Assembly: GCA_027718005.1 (NCBI GenBank)
Contig: JALLOP010000086.1
Span: forward strand, 1-5,685
Source: Patescibacteria group bacterium AH-259-L07
GTDB lineage: Bacteria; Patescibacteriota; Patescibacteriia; UBA2591; UBA6264
Direction: 5' to 3'
DNA: 5,685 nucleotides
Part shown: positions 1 to 4,854 of the stretch, piece by piece
Layout of the letters: each line of letters opens with the position of its first letter
How positions within the stretch are numbered: position 1 is the first letter of the stretch
Notes under the pieces: model-generated
The model's input: the letters and a program-made list of their open reading frames with translations, nothing else
The model's database searches: none
Told to the model about the DNA's origin: nothing
Translations under genes and position numbers: made by a program

Positions 1-860
1 CTTATCAAAGCTTTCCAGTCATTGGCAAACCTCTCTAAGCCGATATCGGTAAGTTTATGAGAAATATTAAATGTGCGCCAATCTTTATTGAGATCAAGAT
101 CTTTATATTCAATGGGCTTTAAATCTGATTTATACGTAAAATCATCACCTGGAAGAAGCAATCCTTGATCTGCCCACTGTTTTAAAATACTAAGCGGCGC
201 GGTTATAATATCTGAGCCGAGCTGGAGTGCATACAAAAAATGATTAAAATTTCGCACACTTGCGGTTAATACTTCAACATGATCATCGCCATTTGTATAC
301 ATTTGAATAATATTTTTAATTAAACTCATACCATCCTCACCTTGATCATCAAGGCGTCCCACAAATGGAGAAACATAAACCTGCCCTTTATCAGCTCCCT
401 TGGTTGCGGAATACACTGCTGCGGCTTGCTCTTGAGAAAAACATAACGTCATATTTATGCGCAACCCCTTTTTTACTGCTTTTTGCGCTGCCACTAATCC
501 TTTCTTTGTTGTAGGGAACTTAACATAAGCATTTGGTGCCCAGGAAAACATTTTTTTTGCCTGAGAAAGCATATTTCGCGGCGAGGTTTTATTATCAGCA
601 TATACCTCTATTGAAATTGAGCCCTGGGGAATAATTTCAGCAATTTCTTTAACTACCTGACGATAAAACGTATATACTTCTTTTTGAGAAAACTTTTTTC
701 CGCTCTCTAACCGCTTTTTTGCTTGAGGATTTTTGGATATAAGTGTCGGGTTGGTGGTTTGCCCATCTAAAAAACCTAAAAACTCAAGAACTTGCCGTGT
801 CTCCTCTGGATCGCCGCTATCTAAAAATATTTTTGTTTTTAAATTTTCTGGCCTGCTCAT
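1..860 (-). CDS. tal: Transaldolase, TalC/FSA-like scaffold, C-terminus cut by window edge
   Basis: Reading the minus strand from ATG 860-858 gives 286 residues with no stop up to the window edge. Transaldolase moves a dihydroxyacetone unit from sedoheptulose-7-P to glyceraldehyde-3-P through a Schiff-base lysine. Family motifs seen in order: IFLDSG (D14), TTNPTL (35-40, N37), SIEVYAD (E85), YVKFPTT (K114, the expected Schiff-base lysine), INMTLCFS (135-142), YVSPFVGRLDD (162-172, R169 phosphate site) and a terminal-type segment LTDIGLERFANDW near 270-282, so only a few residues are probably missing. E85 and F166 match the transaldolase state; E. coli fructose-6-P aldolase FsaA has Gln59 and Tyr131 there. 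It is longer than the ~215-aa FSA/TalC proteins because of an insert near residues 45-75 and an added tail after residue 235. The start overlaps the tkt stop (ATGA) with no visible Shine-Dalgarno, suggesting translational coupling to tkt. Family sure; exact substrate inferred. Confidence 0.93.
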   Translation of the reverse strand, partial: MSRPENLKTKIFLDSGDPEETRQVLEFLGFLDGQTTNPTLISKNPQAKKRLESGKKFSQKEVYTFYRQVVKEIAEIIPQGSISIEVYADNKTSPRNMLSQAKKMFSWAPNAYVKFPTTKKGLVAAQKAVKKGLRINMTLCFSQEQAAAVYSATKGADKGQVYVSPFVGRLDDQGEDGMSLIKNIIQMYTNGDDHVEVLTASVRNFNHFLYALQLGSDIITAPLSILKQWADQGLLLPGDDFTYKSDLKPIEYKDLDLNKDWRTFNISHKLTDIGLERFANDWKALI

Positions 861-2737
861 AGTAATTTTTTAATCTTTTTAATAATTGCATCACAAGAAA
901 TACCCTCAAAATCAAACAGCTCTTGTCTTGAGCCGCTATGAGGAATTTTATCAACTGCTAATGAATAAACCTTTGCGCCCGTTGAAGACAGCGCGCTTTT
1001 TACTGCTTCGCCTAAGCCTCCTTCGCCTACATGATCTTCAACAGTAATTATATATTTAGTTTCTTGAGCAGCTTTTGTAAGTGTTGAAATATCAATTGGC
1101 TTAATAGAATAGCAGTCAATAATGCGAATATATATATTTTGCTTTTTTAACTCCTCATATGCGGCTAAAGCTTCATAAAGTGTAATGCCAGCCGCAACCA
1201 CGGTTGCCCTATCTTTTGAACTTTGTTTTATAACTTTGCTTCCACCTATAGGAAATGCTTCGCTGGTATCATATATGATAAGCGTTGCCGGTCGGGTGGT
1301 ACGAATATACACTATGCCTTTATGTTTTGCTGCAGCCTCAACCAGCTTTTCAGTAGATATTGCATCAGAGGGGTATAACACTACGCTATTTATAAGGGAT
1401 CGAAACATGGCAATGTCTTCTAAACCCATTTGAGACGGCCCATCCTGGCCAATAGAAACGCCTGCATGCGACCCTACAAATTTTATATTTGCTCTCTCAT
1501 AGGAATACTGACTCATGCGAATTTGATCAAACGCCCGCGTTAAAAATGCAGCAAACGTAGATACAAATGGAATTTTACCACGGGCTGCTAGACCCAAAGC
1601 GACCCCTATCATATTTTGTTCAGCAATAAACATCTCAAAAAATTGTTTAGGATAATATTTTTGAAAAATCTCAGAATAGGTTGAATTGCTCACCTCAGCA
1701 TCTAATGATACAATATTCTGATACTGAGGATATATATTTACCAACGCCATACCATATGCTTTTCTCGTTGCTAATGGCTTAACTTTGCTAAATTCAAACC
1801 TTTGAACCTCAACACACTCTCCTGAAGGCAGACATACGCTCGCTGTTGGATAGTTTGGTTTTTCAGATTCTTTTTGTCCTGGTTTTGCAATTATTCCTCG
1901 AATTGATTTATCAATCTCTCCCAGCTCTTTTAAAGCTTTTTTAAGCTCTTCCCTATTCAACGGCTTTCCGTGCCAGCCATTTTTATCTTCTAATATACTT
2001 ATGCCTTTTCCTTTAACGGTTTTAGTAATAATCATGGTCGGCCTATCTTTTACATCTGTCGCCTTTTTATATGCTGATATAACTTGTTTGAATGAATGAC
2101 CATCAATTGTTATTGTTTTCCAACCAAATGCCTTAATTCTTTTCTCATGCTCATCTATATTGTGCCCATACATTGTCTCGCCGCGCTGGCCTAACCGATT
2201 CACATCAAGAATGCCAATCAAATTATCTAATTTATAGTGATAGGCTAATTGAATTGCCTCCCATTGTGATCCTTCACTCATTTCACTATCCCCTAATAAC
2301 ACATATGTTTTATATGGTAACTTATCTAAATACTTTGCATTTAATGCCATGCCCGCGCCAATGGAAAGTCCTTGCCCTAATGAACCCGTTGCGGCTTCAG
2401 TATAGGGAAATAGTGGTGTTGGGTGCCCTTCTAATGAAGAGCCAAATTGTCGTAAGGTCATTAATTCTTTTTCATCCAAGACGCCGGTGGCCGCCCACAG
2501 GGCGTAAAATAAAGGTGAGGCATGGCCTTTGGAAAAAATCAAGCGGTCATTATTAGGATAGTTAGGGTTGTCTTTGTCAAATCTAAAAATTCCGCCGAAC
2601 ATCAATCCGGCCATTAACTCAACTGCTGAAAGAGAAGATGTAGGATGCCCTGATCCAGCTTCAGTTGTAGAAGTTAAGCTCCAATACCGAATTAATTTTG
2701 CTATTTTTTCTAAATTTTTTAAATCTATTTTTGACAT
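857..2737 (-). CDS. tkt: Transketolase, single-chain, short animal-like type
   Basis: This 626-residue thiamine-diphosphate (ThDP) enzyme transfers C2 ketol units between xylulose-5-P and ribose-5-P or erythrose-4-P in the cytoplasm. The N-terminal pyrophosphate domain contains AGSGHP (27-32, H31), SKGHA (69-73, H71), GHP (104-106), TGSLGQG (117-123) and the ThDP/metal motif from G149-D150 to N180. WHGKP (255-259) follows, then a variable linker near 283-317. The pyrimidine domain starts near ATRKA (323-327) and holds IAEQNM (371-376, catalytic-type E373), STFAAF (393-398) and GSHAGVSIGQDGPSQ (422-436). The C-terminal domain contains TVEDH (565-569). From memory, the sequence and length track human TKT (623 aa) more closely than E. 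coli TktA (~663 aa). Both halves are fused, unlike the split transketolases of many archaea and some bacteria. The start ATG follows TATAATGAGGAT, so translation may be leaderless or may use a closely spaced GAGG. Its TGA stop overlaps the tal start. Confidence 0.97.
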   Translation of the reverse strand: MSKIDLKNLEKIAKLIRYWSLTSTTEAGSGHPTSSLSAVELMAGLMFGGIFRFDKDNPNYPNNDRLIFSKGHASPLFYALWAATGVLDEKELMTLRQFGSSLEGHPTPLFPYTEAATGSLGQGLSIGAGMALNAKYLDKLPYKTYVLLGDSEMSEGSQWEAIQLAYHYKLDNLIGILDVNRLGQRGETMYGHNIDEHEKRIKAFGWKTITIDGHSFKQVISAYKKATDVKDRPTMIITKTVKGKGISILEDKNGWHGKPLNREELKKALKELGEIDKSIRGIIAKPGQKESEKPNYPTASVCLPSGECVEVQRFEFSKVKPLATRKAYGMALVNIYPQYQNIVSLDAEVSNSTYSEIFQKYYPKQFFEMFIAEQNMIGVALGLAARGKIPFVSTFAAFLTRAFDQIRMSQYSYERANIKFVGSHAGVSIGQDGPSQMGLEDIAMFRSLINSVVLYPSDAISTEKLVEAAAKHKGIVYIRTTRPATLIIYDTSEAFPIGGSKVIKQSSKDRATVVAAGITLYEALAAYEELKKQNIYIRIIDCYSIKPIDISTLTKAAQETKYIITVEDHVGEGGLGEAVKSALSSTGAKVYSLAVDKIPHSGSRQELFDFEGISCDAIIKKIKKLL

Positions 2738-2743
2738 ATCCTC

Positions 2744-2771
2744 ATTATACTAAAATATTATATATAAGCAA
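2744..2771 (-). promoter_or_regulatory. Candidate tkt promoter giving a leaderless mRNA
   Basis: On the minus strand a perfect TATAAT (2749-2744) lies 6 nt before the tkt ATG. A weak -35, TTGCTT (2771-2766, three of six consensus bases), is 16 nt upstream of it. With the usual -10 spacing, the +1 would be at 2737, the A of the start codon. A second perfect TATAAT (2762-2757) would give a leader of about 13 nt that retains GAGG, but its -35 is poor. The stretch is AT-rich, so chance matches are possible. The upstream terminator-like hairpin supports a separate tkt-tal transcript. Confidence 0.45.
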
Positions 2772-2783
2772 ATTCCATATTTA

Positions 2784-2822
2784 ATGACTTGGAGATTGGA
2801 TCTCCAAGTCATCTCCAAGTCA
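2784..2822. repeat. 13-bp perfect hairpin with tandemly duplicated right arm
   Basis: ATGACTTGGAGAT (2784-2796) and ATCTCCAAGTCAT (2800-2812) are perfect inverted arms around a 3-nt TGG loop. The right arm's 11-mer ATCTCCAAGTC occurs twice in direct tandem (2800-2810 and 2811-2821). The left arm can therefore pair with either copy, giving a 3-nt or a 14-nt loop. No T tract follows on the minus strand, so it is not a classic terminator for rpe. Confidence 0.9.
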
Positions 2823-2853
2823 ACTTAAGCGTACCACATCTAAATAAGTATAA

Positions 2854-2878
2854 ATGTTTAAAGCCCGTCTTTAAACAT
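2854..2878. repeat. 10-bp perfect hairpin, 5-nt loop
   Basis: ATGTTTAAAG (2854-2863) and CTTTAAACAT (2869-2878) are exact inverse complements separated by CCCGT. The stem is AT-rich, and neither strand has a T run directly after it. Its function is unknown; it is one of five hairpins in this spacer. Confidence 0.85.
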
Positions 2879-2893
2879 CTCTCGGAGTAAATC

Positions 2894-2920
2894 AAAAAGC
2901 CAAGGCGCGCTCCTGGCTCT
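2894..2920 (-). terminator. Probable Rho-independent terminator after rpe
   Basis: On the minus strand, AGCCAGG (2918-2912) pairs with CC (2905-2904) and TGGCT (2902-2898) around the loop AGCGCG, with one bulged T at 2903. TTTT (2897-2894) and then GATTT follow at once. The stem can extend by a G-U and an A-U pair into the T run. It lies about 110 nt past the rpe stop and upstream of the tkt promoter candidate, so it would end the dsbA-to-rpe transcript. The bulge and short stem make it moderate in strength. Confidence 0.55.
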
Positions 2921-2939
2921 TGTGTATCGTATGAATAGT

Positions 2940-2977
2940 ACCTGACTATATAATAATCAGGTCAAGAATTGGACCTG
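2940..2977. repeat. Three-arm inverted repeat with mutually exclusive hairpins
   Basis: ACCTGA (2940-2945) can pair with TCAGGT (2957-2962), giving an 11-nt AT-rich loop. The same central arm, read as CAGGTC (2958-2963), can instead pair with GACCTG (2972-2977) with an 8-nt loop. The central arm is shared, so the two folds exclude each other. This is the geometry of an attenuator-like switch, though no ligand-binding core is recognisable. Confidence 0.7.
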
Positions 2978-2984
2978 TGGATAA
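2976..2984 (-). other. Perfect consensus DnaA-box 9-mer (isolated)
   Basis: TGTGGATAA on the plus strand is TTATCCACA on the minus strand, the exact strong DnaA-box consensus. I noticed only this one exact copy in the window and no dnaA, dnaN or obvious unwinding element, so it is not an origin on this evidence. It lies in the spacer just downstream of rpe and overlaps the edge of the three-arm repeat. Confidence 0.4.
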
Positions 2985-2991
2985 CTATCTC

Positions 2992-3019
2992 ACTTAGACC
3001 CCCGACGTCTAAGTCTAAG
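2992..3019. repeat. 8-bp hairpin with duplicated right arm, just after rpe
   Basis: ACTTAGAC (2992-2999) and GTCTAAGT (3007-3014) are perfect inverted arms around CCCCGAC. The right arm is partly duplicated: GTCTAA occurs at 3007-3012 and again at 3013-3018. The hairpin begins 14 nt past the rpe stop on the minus strand, without a T tract. The extra-arm design matches the hairpin at 2784-2822. Confidence 0.8.
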
Positions 3020-3027
3020 CAGCTATA

Positions 3028-3660
3028 CTATGTTAATTTTTGTTGTAATTGATTGAAACGCTCTTTGATATCAGGGGCACTGAATAGCCCAGTGCCGATG
3101 ACAAAGTAATTAGCACCAACAGAATTCAAAACAGATATGTTGTCAAGCTTTACACCGCCGTCAACTTCAATAAGAATATTGCTATCAATCTCTCGTAATT
3201 GTTTAATTTTATCTATTACTGATGGCATAAAATCTTGCCCACCAAACCCTGGTTTTACCCCTAAAAACAAAATCACATCCACTACGTCTTTGTATGGTAA
3301 AACGTTTTCAAGATCTGTTTCTGGGTTTAGGGCAATCCCTATCTCAAAGCCATATGTCCTTATTTTCTCAATAATGCCATCCACATTATCAGCTGCCTCT
3401 ACATGAAATATCACTCGTTTTATATTTGTCTCTTGTGCACTTTGTAAATATTTCTCCGTCTCCAGCACCATTAAATGCGCTTCAAAATTAAAATCTGTTG
3501 AAATTTGAGCTAAATCTTTCAATTCAACAGAGGTATTATTTACAAATCTGCCGTCCATAATATCAATTTGCACCCAATCAGTAAGTCCGTGTACTTTGCC
3601 TAACTTATCTTTTAAATCATTAACGTCATCGGTTAAAATGGCAGGGATGATTTTTTTCAT
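3028..3660 (-). CDS. rpe: Ribulose-phosphate 3-epimerase, divergent metal site
   Basis: This 210-residue TIM-barrel enzyme is expected to interconvert ribulose-5-P and xylulose-5-P in the cytoplasm. Motifs in order: PAILTDD (6-12, beta strand 1), VQIDIMDGRF (30-39), AHLMV (61-65), FHVEAA (85-90), a phosphate-binding type loop VKPGFGGQ (135-142) and IEVDGGV (164-170), then IGTGLF (188-193). The catalytic acids D33 and D167 and the metal-ligand H62 are kept. However, Q31 replaces the first metal-ligand histidine (His35 in human RPE) and A7 replaces the usual active-site serine (Ser10). It is slightly shorter than typical Rpe (~220-228 aa). An in-frame TAA lies 18 nt upstream, fixing the ATG at 3660. 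There is no Shine-Dalgarno; an AU-rich hairpin abuts the start. Between rpiB and tkt, epimerase is the natural call, but a related sugar-phosphate epimerase such as an allulose-6-P type cannot be excluded. Confidence 0.92.
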   Translation of the reverse strand: MKKIIPAILTDDVNDLKDKLGKVHGLTDWVQIDIMDGRFVNNTSVELKDLAQISTDFNFEAHLMVLETEKYLQSAQETNIKRVIFHVEAADNVDGIIEKIRTYGFEIGIALNPETDLENVLPYKDVVDVILFLGVKPGFGGQDFMPSVIDKIKQLREIDSNILIEVDGGVKLDNISVLNSVGANYFVIGTGLFSAPDIKERFNQLQQKLT

Positions 3661-3664
3661 GCGA

Positions 3665-3688
3665 GAAAAATTAATGTGTTAATTTTTC
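3665..3688 (-). promoter_or_regulatory. AU-rich hairpin abutting the rpe start codon
   Basis: GAAAAATTAA (3665-3674) and TTAATTTTTC (3679-3688) form a perfect 10-bp stem with a 4-nt loop. On the transcript it ends 4 nt before the rpe ATG, exactly where a ribosome would bind, and no Shine-Dalgarno is present. It could restrict rpe initiation. The stem is weak in GC, so the effect may be small or temperature-dependent (inference). Confidence 0.55.
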
Positions 3689-3692
3689 GAGC

Positions 3693-3792
3693 ACCCAGCC
3701 CTCTATGCTCATGACTGATTTATGTGGTTTTAGAAATGATTTACAAATTTATTTAGTCTGACTAATATCGTCATGCGCTTAGAGGGCTGGGT
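3693..3792. repeat. 100-bp element bounded by perfect 12-bp inverted repeats
   Basis: ACCCAGCCCTCT (3693-3704) and AGAGGGCTGGGT (3781-3792) are exact inverse complements with 76 bp between them. Pairing continues inwards, with a few mismatches, to CATGAC (3710-3715)/GTCATG (3770-3775). Near the apex, TTAGT (3753-3757) and ACTAA (3761-3765) form a small hairpin. The GC-rich ends contrast with the AT-rich centre. It fills most of the rpiB-rpe spacer. It may be a stable mRNA stem in the rpe leader or a small MITE-like repeat; no target-site duplication is evident at its ends. Confidence 0.8.
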
Positions 3793-3804
3793 CTTCGCCT
3801 CTCG

Positions 3805-4245
3805 TTACACTCGAGGCTCGATTTTATCAACTCTTCGATGGTGGCGCGTTGCCGCACTAAATTTAGTCTCGAGCCATGCTTTTACTATTTTCTCTGCCTG
3901 TCTTGAACTCATATAATCCTGCCCTAAACATAAAATATTACTATTATTATGCTCGCGTGATTTTTCCGCAATCTTTATATTATATGCATTGACTGCACGA
4001 ATACCAGAAACTTTATTCGCTGCCATACACACACCAACGCCGCTATCACAAATTAAAATGCCTCGCGCTCCTCTTGTTTTACGCACCTTGCGAGCTACTG
4101 CATATGAGAAATCAGGATAATCATCAGTTGGATCAAATACTATATTGCCTGCATCTTCACATTTTATTCCTAATGTGTCTAAATATTTTTTAAGCTCTTG
4201 TTTGAGCGTAAAGCCTGCGTGATCAGACCCAATAAAAATTGTCAT
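3805..4245 (-). CDS. rpiB: Ribose-5-phosphate isomerase B
   Basis: This 146-residue RpiB/LacAB-family enzyme interconverts ribose-5-P and ribulose-5-P in the cytoplasm, normally as a dimer. Seen in the sequence: the N-terminal IGSDHAG (5-11; D8 and H9 active-site type), ILICDSGVGV (63-72) with C66 at the catalytic-base position of E. coli RpiB, AANKVSGIRA (75-84), REHNNSN (97-103) with H99, and the C-terminal arginine-rich HHRR (135-138) expected to contact phosphate. Residues 66-69 read CDSG, where E. coli has CGTG, so Ser68 stands in for Thr68. Length is normal (E. coli 149 aa). The start lies 10 nt past the tlpA-like stop and has no Shine-Dalgarno, so it probably relies on co-transcription. 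Together with rpe, tkt and tal it completes the non-oxidative pentose phosphate set. Confidence 0.96.
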   Translation of the reverse strand: MTIFIGSDHAGFTLKQELKKYLDTLGIKCEDAGNIVFDPTDDYPDFSYAVARKVRKTRGARGILICDSGVGVCMAANKVSGIRAVNAYNIKIAEKSREHNNSNILCLGQDYMSSRQAEKIVKAWLETKFSAATRHHRRVDKIEPRV

Positions 4246-4255
4246 AATTATTGAT

Positions 4256-4801
4256 TTAACGAATGTTTACCATTAAACGTTCTAACCCTGGTAATAAAAA
4301 CAGGCCGGGGAGATTCTTAATAATCTCCCCCGCCCTATTAATTAAAAAGTGATGCGGTGTTCCTTTAACATTATACAATTGCCAAATTGCTCTGCTCGTG
4401 TCAAGCGATGCTAAAAAGGTAATATTTTTGTCAGACACATATTTTTCAACCACTTGTTTTGATTCGCCGCTTATCACTAAAATAACTTGTATATCATCTT
4501 TATATATATTATTAAATTGGACAAGGTCGGGTAATTCTTGTGCACAATAGGGGCACCATGTTGACCAAAAAATTAAAAGCACCGGCCTCTTAGAATAGAT
4601 AAGAGAGAGCGGTGCTTCCAGTCCATGTACATCTTTAATTACAAAATCTGGCGCAATAAAACCAACGTCTGCTTTTTGTTCTACTTCTAAATCCTTACTG
4701 CCCTTGAAAAGAGCACTCGAACCAAAAATATAAATACCAACAATAATTACTACAAAAATAGCTACTGGAAAAAATGGCTTTAAAGATGTTGTTTTGGGCA
4801 T
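4256..4801 (-). CDS. TlpA/ResA-like membrane-anchored thioredoxin
   Basis: This 181-residue protein has one N-terminal membrane helix (about residues 10-30) after a short positive start, so the domain faces outside the membrane. The AhpC/TSA-Redoxin-type thioredoxin fold covers about 47-181. It opens with IAPDFVIKD (49-57), a classic TlpA/ResA entry strand. The active site is WSTWCPYC (79-86; C83 and C86), followed by VKGTPHHFLIN (145-155) with the cis-proline P149. The CPYC dipeptide is that of class I glutaredoxins rather than the usual thioredoxin CGPC. These are the only two cysteines, consistent with a simple dithiol reductant or isomerase for exported proteins. Start ATG 4801 has no clear Shine-Dalgarno and lies 53 nt past the dsbA-like stop. 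The 3' end of the gene contains a terminator-like hairpin. The partner protein is not identifiable here. Confidence 0.9.
   Translation of the reverse strand: MPKTTSLKPFFPVAIFVVIIVGIYIFGSSALFKGSKDLEVEQKADVGFIAPDFVIKDVHGLEAPLSLIYSKRPVLLIFWSTWCPYCAQELPDLVQFNNIYKDDIQVILVISGESKQVVEKYVSDKNITFLASLDTSRAIWQLYNVKGTPHHFLINRAGEIIKNLPGLFLLPGLERLMVNIR
4296..4334 (-). terminator. Terminator-like hairpin inside the tlpA-like coding end
   Basis: On the minus strand, GGGGAGATT (4330-4322) pairs perfectly with AATCTCCCC (4315-4307) around a 6-nt loop. After one C-C mismatch in plus-strand terms, three more G-C pairs extend the stem to 4334/4303. TG and then TTTTT (4300-4296) follow. This is a textbook intrinsic-terminator shape, but it ends about 40 nt before the stop codon of the gene. 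It could attenuate transcription into rpiB when ribosomes do not cover it. Confidence 0.55.
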
Positions 4802-4854
4802 GTTTTATTCTTATTTCTGGAATGACAAAGGGAGAGAGAAATAACAAAGCGGGA

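Larger units (their letters stand above)
2738..3027. other. Hairpin-rich non-coding spacer between rpe and tkt
   Basis: The 290-bp gap contains no credible coding sequence on either strand; the only ATG-started frames are a few codons long. In the minus-strand direction it holds a hairpin with a duplicated arm just after rpe (3019-2992), a perfect DnaA-box 9-mer, a three-arm switchable repeat (2977-2940), a terminator-like hairpin (2920-2894), a 10-bp stem (2878-2854), a 13-bp stem with a duplicated arm (2822-2784) and then a promoter-like sequence before tkt. No tRNA, CRISPR or recognised riboswitch core was seen. It could be a transcript boundary, a structured untranslated RNA or a dispersed repeat cluster. 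Confidence 0.85.

Noticed and set aside
1185..2753. Plus-strand open frames at 1185-1433, 2173-2556 and 2568-2753
   Set aside because: They lie antisense inside tkt, whose motifs are clear, and their translations show no family features. They are shadows.
2937..2967. Promoter with TTGACC and TACTAT on the minus strand
   Set aside because: The spacer is about 19 nt, both elements are imperfect, and they overlap hairpin arms and lie before the terminator-like stem.
2784..3019. CRISPR array
   Set aside because: The repeats differ from each other, are inverted rather than direct, and have no regular spacers.
2738..3027. Replication origin based on the DnaA box and repeats
   Set aside because: Only one box was seen, with no clustered boxes, no dnaA or dnaN nearby and no clear unwinding element.
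3137..3406. Plus-strand open frame of 89 codons
   Set aside because: It is antisense to rpe, low in complexity and without recognisable motifs.
3671..3774. Leader peptides of 13-14 codons in the rpiB-rpe spacer on the minus strand (from ATG 3774 and ATG 3712)
   Set aside because: Neither has a ribosome binding site or a run of regulatory codons, and frames this short are expected by chance.
3693..3792. Small SRP RNA or 6S RNA
   Set aside because: The stem lacks the conserved SRP apical loop and the central bubble layout of 6S RNA.
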